From positions 1-13,635 of the forward strand of contig DFKO01000212.1 in assembly GCA_002373855.1 (NCBI GenBank): a stretch of 13,635 bases of DNA. Reading direction: 5' to 3'. Both the position numbers and the translations under genes were made by a program. This document shows positions 1 to 7,977 of this stretch, piece by piece; positions within the stretch are counted from its first letter, which is position 1; each line of letters begins with the position of its first letter. The DNA comes from Lachnospiraceae bacterium UBA3643 (GTDB taxonomy: Bacteria; Bacillota; Clostridia; Lachnospirales; Lachnospiraceae). Below the pieces are notes generated by a model that saw only the letters and a program-made list of their open reading frames with translations, was not told where the DNA came from and did no database searches.

Positions 1-538
1 CCTTAAAGGGATCGCAGTATCCGTAGATTGACGTACCTGTACTGAATACCGGCAGATATTCAAGGCTCTCATCTTCACCGTCAGTTATATATATGGTATA
101 CGGTGTACCAACCGCCAGACCGGTAAGCTCTATCTCGGGATTATCTGTTACTTTTTTCAGATACTCCTGGTGCTCGCTTCCGTCAGCTTTGTAAAATACA
201 GCATATGTATCGTACAGGGTATCCTCCCATGTAAGTGATATAGATGTAGGAGTTGCCTCCTGGGACAAGAGAGCAGGCGGTGCCTGGGGCTCCGGGATTT
301 CCTCCGGCACATAGTCAGCAGAGACATTGTCCGGCGATACTGAGCGCAAACTGCTGTCCGGCTCCTTCTCCGGCATATGCTTTAATATCCATAAAAAAAG
401 TGCTCCCGTCACGCACATAAGCATGAGCACTTCAAAAAAGACAAAGAGAACCATCGTCTGAGTCTTACGCACTTTATCTTTCTTTTCATCCATCCTTATT
501 TTTCTGTTTTTTTTGCTGTAATAATCAGAATTTTTCAT
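1..538 (-). CDS. Membrane-anchored protein with fibronectin-III-like domain, C-terminus cut by window edge
   Basis: The reading frame is open from an ATG at 538 down to base 1, giving 179 codons with no stop, so the C-terminus lies outside the window. Residues 1-28 are very basic. Residues 29-51 form one hydrophobic helix (VLFVFFEVLML...), followed by an acidic, proline-rich linker (about 55-90). Residues 92-155 have the fibronectin-III pattern: ATPTSISLTW, then YAVFYKADG, then LTGLAVGTPYTIYI. This is an N-in/C-out topology, with the Fn3 part outside the cell. An in-frame TAA lies just upstream (545-547). The start is uncertain. No Shine-Dalgarno precedes ATG 538, which is only a few bases from the expected transcription start, so it is either leaderless or begins at the in-frame ATG at 493 (residue 16). 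Function is unknown; a surface or polysaccharide-binding role is only a guess. Confidence 0.75.
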   Translation of the reverse strand, partial: MKNSDYYSKKNRKIRMDEKKDKVRKTQTMVLFVFFEVLMLMCVTGALFLWILKHMPEKEPDSSLRSVSPDNVSADYVPEEIPEPQAPPALLSQEATPTSISLTWEDTLYDTYAVFYKADGSEHQEYLKKVTDNPEIELTGLAVGTPYTIYITDGEDESLEYLPVFSTGTSIYGYCDPFK

Positions 539-632
539 ACACGCTTAATTATAGCAGAAAACCCGTACTTATTCATAATATATATGATAAAATGCCATTA
601 AATAAAAATGAATGATTTGTGGGGAAACACAT
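539..632. other. Divergent intergenic region between Fn3 gene and fruK
   Basis: This is a 94-base AT-rich spacer serving both genes. It contains the minus-strand extended -10 and, for the plus strand, only weak -10-like hexamers (TATGAT at 583-588, TAAAAT at 588-593) without a matching -35. I see no clear operator palindrome, cre box or attenuator upstream of fruK. Confidence 0.4.
548..556 (-). promoter_or_regulatory. Extended -10 promoter of the Fn3-domain gene
   Basis: The minus strand reads TGCTATAAT here: a perfect TATAAT with the upstream TG of an extended -10. No good -35 hexamer is seen 16-18 bases upstream. Transcription would start near 541, only about 3 bases before the ATG at 538. 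The same nine bases precede the chemoreceptor gene (3230-3238). Confidence 0.55.
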
Positions 633-1550
633 ATGATCTACACACTTACACTCAATCCATCCATCGATTATATTATAAAAACCGGCTCCTTTAACACAGG
701 CATGACAAACCGGACTGTTTCAGAGGAGATATATGCAGGTGGAAAGGGTATAAACGTATCCATAGTCCTTAATAACCTTGGTGTGAATAGTACGGCTCTC
801 GGATTCATAGCAGGATTCACGGGTGACAAAATAGAATCTGACATAAAAGCTGTGGGTATTAATACGGACTTCATCAGATTAAGTGAAGGTTTTTCAAGAA
901 TCAATATCAAGCTTGCAGATGCGGAGGGCACCGAGATAAACGGGGCCGGTCCTGACATTGACAGTAAATCTCTGGATATGCTGTATGATAAAATCAGCCG
1001 CCTTGATAAAGACGATATAATGGTACTCTCCGGAAGTATCCCGGGAAAAGTATCCCGGGGCACCTACGAAAAAATATGTAAGATGCTGTCAGAAAAAAGT
1101 ATCCGTTTTACACTTGATACAACCGGCGACGCTCTTACAGGTTCCCTTAAATATCATCCTTTTTTAATCAAACCAAATCATCATGAACTGTCGGAAATAT
1201 ATGGTGCAGATATAAAAACACGGGATGACGCTATCCCCTATGCAATGAAACTTAAAGAAGCCGGTGCATTAAATGTACTTGTCTCTCTCGGTGAAAACGG
1301 TGCCCTGCTTATAGATGAATATGATACAGTTCATTCTCTGCCTGCTCCTAAGGGAAAATGCATAAACTTTGTAGGTGCCGGCGACGCCATGATCGCGGGC
1401 TTTCTCTCTGAAATCACAAAAGGCGGGGACTATGCCTCCGCCTTTGTAACTGCAATTGCTTCCGGCAGTGCTTCCGCATTCTCGGAGCACTTTGCCTCTG
1501 CCGAATATACATATCAGCTAAAGAAGCTGATCTTGTCTGAAAGAGCCTGA
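633..1550 (+). CDS. fruK: 1-phosphofructokinase (PfkB/ribokinase family)
   Basis: Phosphorylates fructose-1-phosphate to fructose-1,6-bisphosphate with ATP in the cytoplasm, following fructose PTS uptake. The protein opens with [14 protein letters not shown], typical of FruK/LacC-type hexose kinases. It carries the substrate-side glycine motif GGKGINVS (residues 36-43), KPNHHEL (180-186), SLGENGA, and the PfkB signature [11 protein letters not shown] with the catalytic base Asp251. At 305 residues it has the usual family length. The ATG at 633 is preferred over the in-frame ATG at 612 because a GGGG(A) ribosome site lies at 621-625 and the family N-terminus begins here. No PTS component or fructose regulator is adjacent. 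Tagatose-6-phosphate kinase (LacC) is a close relative and cannot be fully excluded. Its last 37 bases overlap the 3' end of the opposing chemoreceptor gene. Confidence 0.87.
   Translation: MIYTLTLNPSIDYIIKTGSFNTGMTNRTVSEEIYAGGKGINVSIVLNNLGVNSTALGFIAGFTGDKIESDIKAVGINTDFIRLSEGFSRINIKLADAEGTEINGAGPDIDSKSLDMLYDKISRLDKDDIMVLSGSIPGKVSRGTYEKICKMLSEKSIRFTLDTTGDALTGSLKYHPFLIKPNHHELSEIYGADIKTRDDAIPYAMKLKEAGALNVLVSLGENGALLIDEYDTVHSLPAPKGKCINFVGAGDAMIAGFLSEITKGGDYASAFVTAIASGSASAFSEHFASAEYTYQLKKLILSERA
1513..1531. terminator. Weak hairpin in the fruK/chemoreceptor 3' overlap
   Basis: ATCAGCT (1513-1519) pairs perfectly with AGCTGAT (1525-1531) across a five-base loop, lying inside the stretch that codes on both strands. 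It contains the chemoreceptor TGA (1514-1516). Neither side has a real U-run (CTTGTCT on plus, ATGTATATT on minus), so it is at best a weak bidirectional terminator. No better terminator exists for either gene. Confidence 0.35.
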
Positions 1551-3193
1551 GCCATTCCTCTCATCTGCTCCGACTCGCCCTTTGTACCTTCCACTCCGGA
1601 TGCCACATCCTGAACAGATGCAGCTACCTCTTCTGCTGATGCTGCATTCTCTTCGGATATAGCAGACAGATCCGTGATATTGCTAAGTATTGCATCCTTT
1701 TCATGATCCAATATCTTTACATCATCCGAAACCGCATGTATCTGATCGGCAACATCTGCAACTGCAGCTGACAGATCGTTCATTCCGTTAGTAACACCGG
1801 ATACCAGTTCTTTCTGTTCCTCCATCATCTTCTTGGCTCCTGCCGCCATGCTTGCACATTCCTGAACTCTGGTTACAACATCATGAACCGACTGGGCGAT
1901 CTCTCCCGCAGATTTATTGCTCTGCTCGGCAAGTTCTCTGATATTATCCGCAACTACCGCAAAACCTCTTCCCGATTCTCCGGCTCTGGCTGCCTCGATG
2001 GAAGCATTAAGTGCCAGCAGGTTGGTCTGGCCTGCAATAGCCGCTATGGTATCGGCTGCATTCTTAATATGCTGAACAGCCTCGTTACAGCTCTCAGCCT
2101 GTCTTGCTATATTGGCAATGGCATCAACAGAACGGTCATTACTTTCATTGACCTGACGCATCTTGTTAAGAGCTTCTTCATTGGTGCTGCGCATCTCTGC
2201 CGCCTTGTTGGAAGCAGACGAAGAAGCATTCTCAATATTATCTATTGACTCACTCATTCTGATCATGGCAGAATTTGCATCCTGTACATTCTCAGCCATA
2301 GTCTGGGCAGTATCAGCCATCTGACCGATGACATTCGATATCTGATTTGTACCGTCGGAGCTCTCGCCCGAAAGCCTGTCTACGACATTGACTGCCTCTC
2401 CAAGTTCCTGTGAGGTCTGATAAATAGCGCCTATCGCATCTGTCAGCTTATCCTGCAGAACATCCAGCGATGCCGCCACCTGATCAAATTCCGCACATGC
2501 AGATGATATCCTCTTCTTCTGGCTGATATTACCCGATGCAAGCATCTTGATATGGCTCGCAAGTTCATTAAGCGTAGTTGAAAGTCTTTTTGATATAAGA
2601 AATACAACTATTCCGAATACTACCACACATACAATCGTTACTATGCTCACGGTAAAAGCAGCCTTCTGCTGCATTTCGGTTATTGAAGTCATGGGCGTTC
2701 CGGCAAATGCCATACCCCAGACCTCTGTCCCGGCATCGTCTGCATAAACCGGTGTGTAATATACGAGGTACTTCTCGCCTCCGATGACAAGATTTTTTGC
2801 TGTATAATCTTCTCCCTTACTTACCGTATCCCATACTTCCTTTGAGGCCTGAGTGCCCTCATTCCATGATCCGTCCTCATTCTTAAGGGATGTGATAAGT
2901 CTTGTATCTCCTTCAAATAATGTCAGATCAATCCCGACTTCTTTCAGAATCTGGACATATACATGATCTGAATATTCATCATAATCAACATATCCGTTTT
3001 CTCTTACATCATAGGCAAAATATTCTCCGAGAGTCAGAGAAGCTGCCCGTAGCTTTTCTGTCTCAAGCTCGGTAACCTCCTCGGCTATAATTCGTGTTAC
3101 CATTATCATCACAACAATGGCAAGAGCCGTCATCGGCAACAGACCGATCATTAGATTCAGTACACTAAATTTAATAGTTTTTTTCTTTCCCAT
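1514..3193 (-). CDS. Methyl-accepting chemotaxis protein with extracellular Cache-type sensor
   Basis: A membrane chemoreceptor that passes ligand signals to the CheA/CheW kinase array. Order of parts in 559 residues: TM1 about 10-33; an extracellular single-Cache-like domain about 35-175, with the pattern [15 protein letters not shown], then GT, then [11 protein letters not shown]...VWGMAFAG, like sCache_3; TM2 about 179-201; HAMP about 202-255; then a long coiled-coil signalling domain. The conserved hairpin tip is at 384-422 ([20 protein letters not shown], then [18 protein letters not shown]). No C-terminal NWETF-type tether is present. The ATG at 3193 has a good AGGAGG six bases upstream. 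It appears monocistronic, with an extended -10 promoter upstream. No che or flagellar genes are in the window. The ligand is unknown; Cache domains of this type often bind small organic acids or amino acids. Confidence 0.93.
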   Translation of the reverse strand: MGKKKTIKFSVLNLMIGLLPMTALAIVVMIMVTRIIAEEVTELETEKLRAASLTLGEYFAYDVRENGYVDYDEYSDHVYVQILKEVGIDLTLFEGDTRLITSLKNEDGSWNEGTQASKEVWDTVSKGEDYTAKNLVIGGEKYLVYYTPVYADDAGTEVWGMAFAGTPMTSITEMQQKAAFTVSIVTIVCVVVFGIVVFLISKRLSTTLNELASHIKMLASGNISQKKRISSACAEFDQVAASLDVLQDKLTDAIGAIYQTSQELGEAVNVVDRLSGESSDGTNQISNVIGQMADTAQTMAENVQDANSAMIRMSESIDNIENASSSASNKAAEMRSTNEEALNKMRQVNESNDRSVDAIANIARQAESCNEAVQHIKNAADTIAAIAGQTNLLALNASIEAARAGESGRGFAVVADNIRELAEQSNKSAGEIAQSVHDVVTRVQECASMAAGAKKMMEEQKELVSGVTNGMNDLSAAVADVADQIHAVSDDVKILDHEKDAILSNITDLSAISEENAASAEEVAASVQDVASGVEGTKGESEQMRGMAQALSDKISFFS

Positions 3194-3229
3194 AGAAACC
3201 TCCTGGTTTATTTATAAAATTTCCCCAAT

Positions 3230-3238
3230 ATTATAGCA
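3230..3238 (-). promoter_or_regulatory. Extended -10 promoter of the chemoreceptor gene
   Basis: The minus strand reads TGCTATAAT, an extended -10 with perfect TATAAT. A consensus -35 is absent at 16-18 bases. No sigma-28-type (TAAA...GCCGATAA) site is visible, so transcription by the housekeeping sigma factor is inferred. The leader is about 30 bases and carries the AGGAGG. Confidence 0.6.
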
Positions 3239-3304
3239 TATCTTTTTCAAAATATGTGCAAAATAATCAAAAATAATCCTATTTTTATGATAGGCAATAA
3301 TGGT

Positions 3305-3333
3305 AAAAAAAGAGAGGTTACCCTCTCTTTTTT
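3305..3333 (-). terminator. Rho-independent terminator of the ABC operon, stop codon in the loop
   Basis: GAGAGG (3312-3317) pairs with CCTCTC (3322-3327) and is extended by an A-run pairing with a T-run to about 12 bp. It is followed on the minus strand by seven T residues. Read on the minus strand the loop is GTAA, a GNRA-type tetraloop, whose TAA (3320-3318) is the stop codon of the upstream gene. The A/T flanks make it structurally bidirectional, but no plus-strand gene runs into it. Confidence 0.85.
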
Positions 3334-3989
3334 ACTCCCTGAATGCCGACACCTGCGGCTGCAAGGAATATCTTTCCTAATGTCCAGAGCGCTTCCGGAG
3401 CATTAAGCATAAATGACATATCATACGGGAATACAGTCATTATCTGCCTTAAGTATTCAACACACGCAAATCCTCCGATAACTGCCGTAACAACTACTAT
3501 CACCAGTCGCTCCGCCTTTACAGACAGGAATGCGATGAGCATTGCAACGATGACACCGGCGATACCTGAGAAGATCATGAATGTCGTATCATTCACATCA
3601 AGCTCTTTTGCGATCATCAGCACAATTGATGCCGCCAGATGCCTCTGGGCCAGATGATATGCAGCAATAAATATACCGGCCCGCACAAAGAGCCATGCTA
3701 AAGCTCCGAGAATAAGACCTATTACAGTCTGCCCGATAAGCATCTCCTCGTTTGTAAGATTGAACGAAAGCAGTATCGAATGGGAAAATGTATATCCCAC
3801 AAAGAAACCGATGAGGGCAAGCGCCATTTTGTAGATACCGTATCCTTCAAAACAGATAAAGCATGCGATTATCAATAGAATCACATAAAATATGGGTCCG
3901 TCAAATGACACGCTCACAAGCTGCCTGATTAAATCCTTAAGCGGCGGAAGGGCAGCGTCCGTCGAATAAGTCACCTCATCAAATAACAT
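3318..3989 (-). CDS. Polytopic membrane protein, TM7S3/TM198-like (DUF4203-like), last gene of ABC operon
   Basis: A 223-residue, very hydrophobic protein with about seven membrane segments (roughly 33-47, 53-75, 84-103, 104-127, 137-157, 160-181, 200-218). A short N-terminal hydrophilic part precedes them and the tail is basic (GVKKRG). Glycine-rich helices and the ending FLAAAGVGIQG resemble the TM198/DUF4203 fold, but this is recognition by pattern and not certain. It starts 21 bases after the ATPase stop with AGGAGG in front of the ATG, so it is translated within the ABC operon. The final codons and the stop lie inside the operon terminator hairpin. A role as an accessory or regulatory membrane subunit of the transporter is inferred from position only; no enzymatic motif is visible. 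Confidence 0.8.
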   Translation of the reverse strand: MLFDEVTYSTDAALPPLKDLIRQLVSVSFDGPIFYVILLIIACFICFEGYGIYKMALALIGFFVGYTFSHSILLSFNLTNEEMLIGQTVIGLILGALAWLFVRAGIFIAAYHLAQRHLAASIVLMIAKELDVNDTTFMIFSGIAGVIVAMLIAFLSVKAERLVIVVVTAVIGGFACVEYLRQIMTVFPYDMSFMLNAPEALWTLGKIFLAAAGVGIQGVKKRG

Positions 3990-4010
3990 AATTTGATCCT
4001 CCTTATACTT

Positions 4011-4805
4011 TTAAGACAACACCATGCGGTCGCTGACAGAATCTCTGCCTGCAACCTCCTCAAATTTATGTAAAAGATCTTCAACAGTGAGCTTTGCCTT
4101 TTCTTCGCCCTTGACATCAATAACTATGTGCCCTTCATTCATCATTATAAGTCTGTTTCCGTGGGCGATGGCATCTCTCATGTTGTGTGTGACCATCATT
4201 GTCGTAAGATTATGCTGTTTTACTATCTTGTCCGTAGTCTCAAGTACCTTGGCTGCAGTCTTTGGGTCGAGAGCAGCTGTATGCTCATCAAGGAGGAGGA
4301 GCTTTGGTCTCTTCATTGTAGCCATAAGCAGTGTAAGCGCCTGTCTCTGACCGCCTGATAAGAGTCCGACCTTTGCAGTCAGTCTTTCCTCGAGTCCAAG
4401 GTCAAGTGTCTTTAATATCTCTTTATATTTTTCACGCTCTGCAGCAGTAACACCCCATCTGAGTGTACGCTTTTCTCCACGTCTTGCTGCCAGCGCCATA
4501 TTCTCGTCAATCTGCATATCGGCTGCTGTTCCTATCATGGGATCCTGGAATACGCGGCCGAGGAACGGTGCTCTCTCATGCTCAGAGAGTCCCGATACAT
4601 CATCTCCGTCTATGACGATTGCTCCCGAGTCAACGGGCCAAACGCCACATATTGCATTCATTATTGTAGATTTACCTGCACCGTTACCACCGATAACGGT
4701 ACAGAAATCACCATCATTTAATGTAAAGCTGACACCGTTAAGTGCCACCTTCTCGTTTATGGTTCCGGGGTTAAATGTCTTGTGAATATCTATTACTTCA
4801 AGCAT
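4011..4805 (-). CDS. ABC transporter ATP-binding protein (partner of ABC_sub_bind system)
   Basis: The nucleotide-binding subunit that powers uptake, at the inner face of the membrane. All catalytic motifs are intact in 264 residues: Walker A GGNGAGKST (39-47), Q-loop Gln87 (VFQDP), signature LSGGQRQ (149-155), Walker B LLLLDE (169-174) followed by HTAALD, and switch His207 (VTHNM). The DEHTAALDP form is typical, from memory, of ATPases paired with ABC_sub_bind-type binding proteins, including those proposed for tryptophan (TrpXYZ) and tyrosine. The start ATG (4805-4803) overlaps the permease stop as TAATG, and a G-rich ribosome site (GGGGGAAG) precedes it, so the two are probably translationally coupled. 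It lies third in the four-gene operon. Confidence 0.93.
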   Translation of the reverse strand: MLEVIDIHKTFNPGTINEKVALNGVSFTLNDGDFCTVIGGNGAGKSTIMNAICGVWPVDSGAIVIDGDDVSGLSEHERAPFLGRVFQDPMIGTAADMQIDENMALAARRGEKRTLRWGVTAAEREKYKEILKTLDLGLEERLTAKVGLLSGGQRQALTLLMATMKRPKLLLLDEHTAALDPKTAAKVLETTDKIVKQHNLTTMMVTHNMRDAIAHGNRLIMMNEGHIVIDVKGEEKAKLTVEDLLHKFEEVAGRDSVSDRMVLS

Positions 4806-5782
4806 TATTCTTCCCCCTTTCCTGATATGATTCCGCTCTTTTTGTTTTCTCTTGCAACTTTGTGGAATGAACTCTTCTTTTTCTCCTTTAAGTAAGGTAC
4901 TGCGAGGAATGCCGCAACAACCAGGGCTGTTAAAAGCTTCATGTCATTTGCAGGGAACTTGAGCCAGAGCACAAGTACATATACGAGATAGTAAATAACG
5001 CCTCCGACTACCACAAAACCAAGCCTTAAGATAAAGTTCATACCCTTCTTGAATATGGCCTCTCCTATAACCTCTCCGATTATAACCGCGGCAAGGCCGA
5101 TAACGATTGCACCTCGGCCCATGTTGGCATCGGCGAATCCCTGGAACTGGGCCAGGATACCACCGGCAAGAGCTACCATACCGTTGCTGAGTGCAAGTGC
5201 GAGAACCTTCATAGCATCTGTATTGATACCCTGGGCTCTCGACATCTTGGGGTTGATACCCGTGGCACGGATTGCAGAACCCTGCTCCGTGCCCAGATAC
5301 CAGTAAAGTATACTTATTAAGATCGCACAGAATACGACCATTATGATTATTGTCCTCGAGAGGAAACGGGCATTTGATGTGATATGCAATGTCACCAGGT
5401 TGACGTTGATCGCCTGATTAGACTTGCCGCCCAGTAATTTAAGGTTGACTGACCACAGTCCCAGCTGAGTCAGGATACCTGCGAGTATATCGGGGATACC
5501 GAATACTGTATGAAGTATACCTGTCACAAGTCCTGCTATAAGTCCTGCCGCAAATGAAACTATAAGCGCAACCTCGGGATTGCATCCTTTCATAATCAGC
5601 ATGATACATACTGCACCACCTGTTGCAAACGATCCGTCCACAGTAAGGTCTGCAAAATTGAGCATTCTGAATGTCATAAACACGCCGAGTGCCATGATAC
5701 CCCATATAAGTCCCTGAGCTATACCGCCCGGGCATGCTCTGAGTAAAGCAGTCAAATCAAGTGAAGAAAAATATGCTATCAC
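4805..5782 (-). CDS. ABC transporter permease, LivH/BPD_transp_2-like
   Basis: The membrane channel subunit of the uptake system. It has 325 residues with about eight to nine hydrophobic segments, starting around residue 20 (GIAQGLIWGIMALGVFMTFR), followed by NFADLTVDGSF as in the branched-chain amino acid permease superfamily. The cytoplasmic loop at 164-192 (GTEQGSAIRATGINPKMS...) is the usual coupling segment to the ATPase. The C-terminal tail after about 298 is strongly basic. The start codon is GTG at 5782, with GAGAGGA upstream, 32 bases after the binding-protein stop. Its TAA overlaps the ATPase ATG by one base. A single permease gene implies a homodimeric channel. Confidence 0.91.
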   Translation of the reverse strand: MIAYFSSLDLTALLRACPGGIAQGLIWGIMALGVFMTFRMLNFADLTVDGSFATGGAVCIMLIMKGCNPEVALIVSFAAGLIAGLVTGILHTVFGIPDILAGILTQLGLWSVNLKLLGGKSNQAINVNLVTLHITSNARFLSRTIIIMVVFCAILISILYWYLGTEQGSAIRATGINPKMSRAQGINTDAMKVLALALSNGMVALAGGILAQFQGFADANMGRGAIVIGLAAVIIGEVIGEAIFKKGMNFILRLGFVVVGGVIYYLVYVLVLWLKFPANDMKLLTALVVAAFLAVPYLKEKKKSSFHKVARENKKSGIISGKGEE

Positions 5783-5814
5783 CTGTCTATATCCTCTCTT
5801 TCAATAAACGCTAA

Positions 5815-6816
5815 TTAGTTTGCCTCGTAGCCTTCAGGCATCTCCATGCCGATAGCTTCAGCATAGGCAGCATTGTACTTCTTTGTAGTAGTAGATGCTG
5901 TCTGAACGGGCATTGTAGATACATCTGCTCCGTTTGTAAGGATTTCTACAGCCATCTGACCTGCAGCATATCCTATATCATAGTAGCTGATTGAAAGTGT
6001 AGCGAGACCGCCTGACATCATCATATTTTCCTCACCGCAGATTACAGGGATACCTGCAGGCTGGCAGATATTGGAAACGATTGTCATGTTAGATGCTGCT
6101 GTGTTGTCTGTAGGGATATAGATAGCGTCGCACTCAGCTACTGCTGATGTGACAACTGCCTGCATATCGTTAGAGTCTGCAAATGTGTACTCACCGTAAG
6201 CTATGCCGTCCTCATCAAGGAACTTTTCAATCTCTGTAGCCTGATAAGCTGAGTTAGCTTCTGCTGAACAGTAAATGATACCAACCTTTGTAACCTCGGG
6301 TACGAGCTCGAGGATCATATCCTCCTGCTGATCAAGGGGTGCAAGGTCTGATGTACCTGAAACATTCATGCCTGTTGTGCCTGACCATGAATCAAGCGCA
6401 AGTGCTGTAGCATAATCTGTGACTGATGTACCGAGAATGGGAATAGAATCTGTTGCAGATACAGCTGCCTGAAGTGCAGGTGTAGCATTAGCCATGATGA
6501 GATCATAGTTGTTTGAAACAAATCCTGTTACGATTGTTGTACATGTAGCAGAATCGCCCTGTGCATTCTGTAAATCAAATGTAACGCTGTCGCCGAGTGC
6601 CTCTGTAAGAGCATCCTCAAATCCCTGAGTAGCTGCATCAAGAGCATCGTGCTGAACGAGCTGGCAGATACCTACTGTATATGTAGCTCCGTCTGCCTGT
6701 GCACCATCGTTTGCGCCTGTACCGGCATCAGTATTGCCTGCAGGCTCGCTGCCGCATGCAACCATACCAAATACCATGGCACAGCAAAGAAAAACAGAAA
6801 GTAATTTCTTTTTCAT
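5815..6816 (-). CDS. ABC transporter substrate-binding lipoprotein (ABC_sub_bind family)
   Basis: An extracellular solute-binding lipoprotein that delivers ligand to the permease encoded just downstream. Residues 1-21 are a lipoprotein signal peptide (MKKKLLSVFL...) ending in the lipobox MVAC with Cys21. A Gly/Ala/Asp-rich linker runs to about 45. The ABC_sub_bind domain (about 46-325) begins YTVGICQLVQHDALD and continues through NYDLIMANATPALQAA and IPILGTSV. This family includes binding proteins for tryptophan (TrpX) and tyrosine, so an aromatic amino acid is a reasonable but unproven substrate. It is the first gene of the operon, with AGGAGGA ten bases upstream and a TTGATT/TAAAAT promoter. 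The leader of about 35 bases is too short for a T-box. Confidence 0.92.
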   Translation of the reverse strand: MKKKLLSVFLCCAMVFGMVACGSEPAGNTDAGTGANDGAQADGATYTVGICQLVQHDALDAATQGFEDALTEALGDSVTFDLQNAQGDSATCTTIVTGFVSNNYDLIMANATPALQAAVSATDSIPILGTSVTDYATALALDSWSGTTGMNVSGTSDLAPLDQQEDMILELVPEVTKVGIIYCSAEANSAYQATEIEKFLDEDGIAYGEYTFADSNDMQAVVTSAVAECDAIYIPTDNTAASNMTIVSNICQPAGIPVICGEENMMMSGGLATLSISYYDIGYAAGQMAVEILTNGADVSTMPVQTASTTTKKYNAAYAEAIGMEMPEGYEAN

Positions 6817-6855
6817 AATAATAAAATCCTCCTAAGAATATAGATAAACACATAA

Positions 6856-6884
6856 ATTTTACCTTAATGATATAAAAAAATCAA
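6856..6884 (-). promoter_or_regulatory. Promoter of the ABC transporter operon
   Basis: On the minus strand a -35 TTGATT (6884-6879) and a -10 TAAAAT (6861-6856) are separated by exactly 17 bases. Both match the housekeeping consensus well. Transcription should start near 6849, giving a leader of about 33 bases with AGGAGGA at 6833-6827. It lies directly after the upstream gene's terminator, so the operon appears to be an independent unit. Confidence 0.7.
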
Positions 6885-6889
6885 CAAAC

Positions 6890-6920
6890 AAAAAGTGGCC
6901 CCATATAATAATGAAGCCAC
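6890..6920 (-). terminator. Rho-independent terminator after the TRAP binding-protein gene
   Basis: On the minus strand GTGGCTTCAT (6920-6911) pairs with ATGGGGCCAC (6904-6895), a 10-bp stem with two G-U pairs and a six-base loop. Five Ts follow (6894-6890) and then further T-rich sequence. It sits 18 bases past the stop codon at 6939. Confidence 0.85.
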
Positions 6921-6938
6921 CCCCAAATATTATTTTAT

Positions 6939-7943
6939 TCAATAGTTTGCTTTCCACTCGATGACTCTGTCTATCAGGCCTCCGTATACTGACCTGTTGT
7001 CATCAAGAACTGACGCTGTAGCCTCTGCAAACGGTTCAAGGTTAGGATAATTAATTAGCATTCCCGCATCCTCAAGATTTGATATAAGCTCATCTGTCTG
7101 AGTTCTGTTCATCTCCCTATCATGCTCTGCGGAAGCAACTGCCGCCTCGCTTATGATATCCTTCTGCTCATCTGTAAGCTTGCTCCATGCACTCTCTGAT
7201 ATTGCAAAGCACATTCCGGAATAAATATGGTTCGTTACCGAAAGATACCGCTGTACCTCGTAAAGATTATTATTGTAGATTACAGGAATGGGATTTTCCT
7301 GTGCGTCATACACTCCCTGAGCCAATGCATCATAAAGCTCTGAGAATGACAGAGGCTGGGGATTTGCTCCGAGAGCAGCCATCGTCGCCATGATTACAGG
7401 ATTCTCCGGAGTACGAATCAGCATGTCGTCCATGTCTGCCGGAGTATTTACAGGCTTAACTGAGTTTGTCACACATCTGAAGCCATTGTCATAATGGGCC
7501 AATACTCTTATATTGTATGACTGAAGCTGTTCCTCAACTTCTGCCTCAATGTCTCCATCCATGAACGCCCACGCCATATCGAAATCGTCAAACAGGAAGG
7601 GCATTGCAGATATTCCCATGGAAGGAACATATGTGGCAAAATTTGATGCATCGGTAATGATAATATCAACTTCACCTGAATCAAGTGTCATCGAGTCAAT
7701 CAGATCAGCATCTCCACCAAGTTCTCCGGATCCGTATACAGTTGCGGTAACCATACCGCCTGTTCTCTCGCTTATCTCATCTGCAAACATCTGGGCAGAT
7801 ATATTTCTGGGATCATTGTCTCCTGTAGAAACACCTATCTTCAGATTAATTACGTCTGATGAACCTCCTGCATTTCCACACGCTGTTATGACACACGCAA
7901 ACACGACGGCCAGCGATGTCATCAGTAATTTTTTAATATTCAT
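6939..7943 (-). CDS. Orphan TRAP transporter solute-binding lipoprotein (DctP family)
   Basis: An extracellular DctP-type binding protein for organic acids or related carboxylates. Residues 1-22 form a lipoprotein signal ending ITAC (Cys22). The mature domain shows the family pattern: LKIGVSTGDNDPRN, a central GFRCVTN, then IRTPENPVIMATMAALGA with the carboxylate-binding Arg expected at 177, LSFSELYDALAQG and VYDAQENP (about 211-218). At 334 residues it has normal length. DctQ and DctM membrane subunits are absent from the window. Instead it is the third gene behind a diguanylate cyclase and an HD-GYP-like gene, 34 bases after the latter, with GAGAGGA before the ATG and its own terminator. 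This placement suggests a sensory ligand-capture role rather than, or in addition to, transport. That role is inference; transport subunits may be elsewhere in the genome. Confidence 0.92.
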   Translation of the reverse strand: MNIKKLLMTSLAVVFACVITACGNAGGSSDVINLKIGVSTGDNDPRNISAQMFADEISERTGGMVTATVYGSGELGGDADLIDSMTLDSGEVDIIITDASNFATYVPSMGISAMPFLFDDFDMAWAFMDGDIEAEVEEQLQSYNIRVLAHYDNGFRCVTNSVKPVNTPADMDDMLIRTPENPVIMATMAALGANPQPLSFSELYDALAQGVYDAQENPIPVIYNNNLYEVQRYLSVTNHIYSGMCFAISESAWSKLTDEQKDIISEAAVASAEHDREMNRTQTDELISNLEDAGMLINYPNLEPFAEATASVLDDNRSVYGGLIDRVIEWKANY

Positions 7944-7977
7944 ATGCTTCCTCTCCCTTTATACTTTATTAATTATA

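Noticed and set aside
1883..2248. Plus-strand open frame of 121 codons inside the chemoreceptor region.
   Set aside because: It lies opposite the highly conserved signalling hairpin, which fully explains the sequence.
3194..3304. Sigma-28 (flagellar) promoter for the chemoreceptor gene.
   Set aside because: No TAAA-N15-GCCGATAA-like pair on the minus strand; an extended -10 for the housekeeping sigma factor explains the region better.
6817..6890. T-box leader expected if the ABC system were a tryptophan transporter of the TrpXYZ type.
   Set aside because: The leader is about 33 bases after a good promoter, far too short for a T-box with antiterminator, and no T-box core motif is present.
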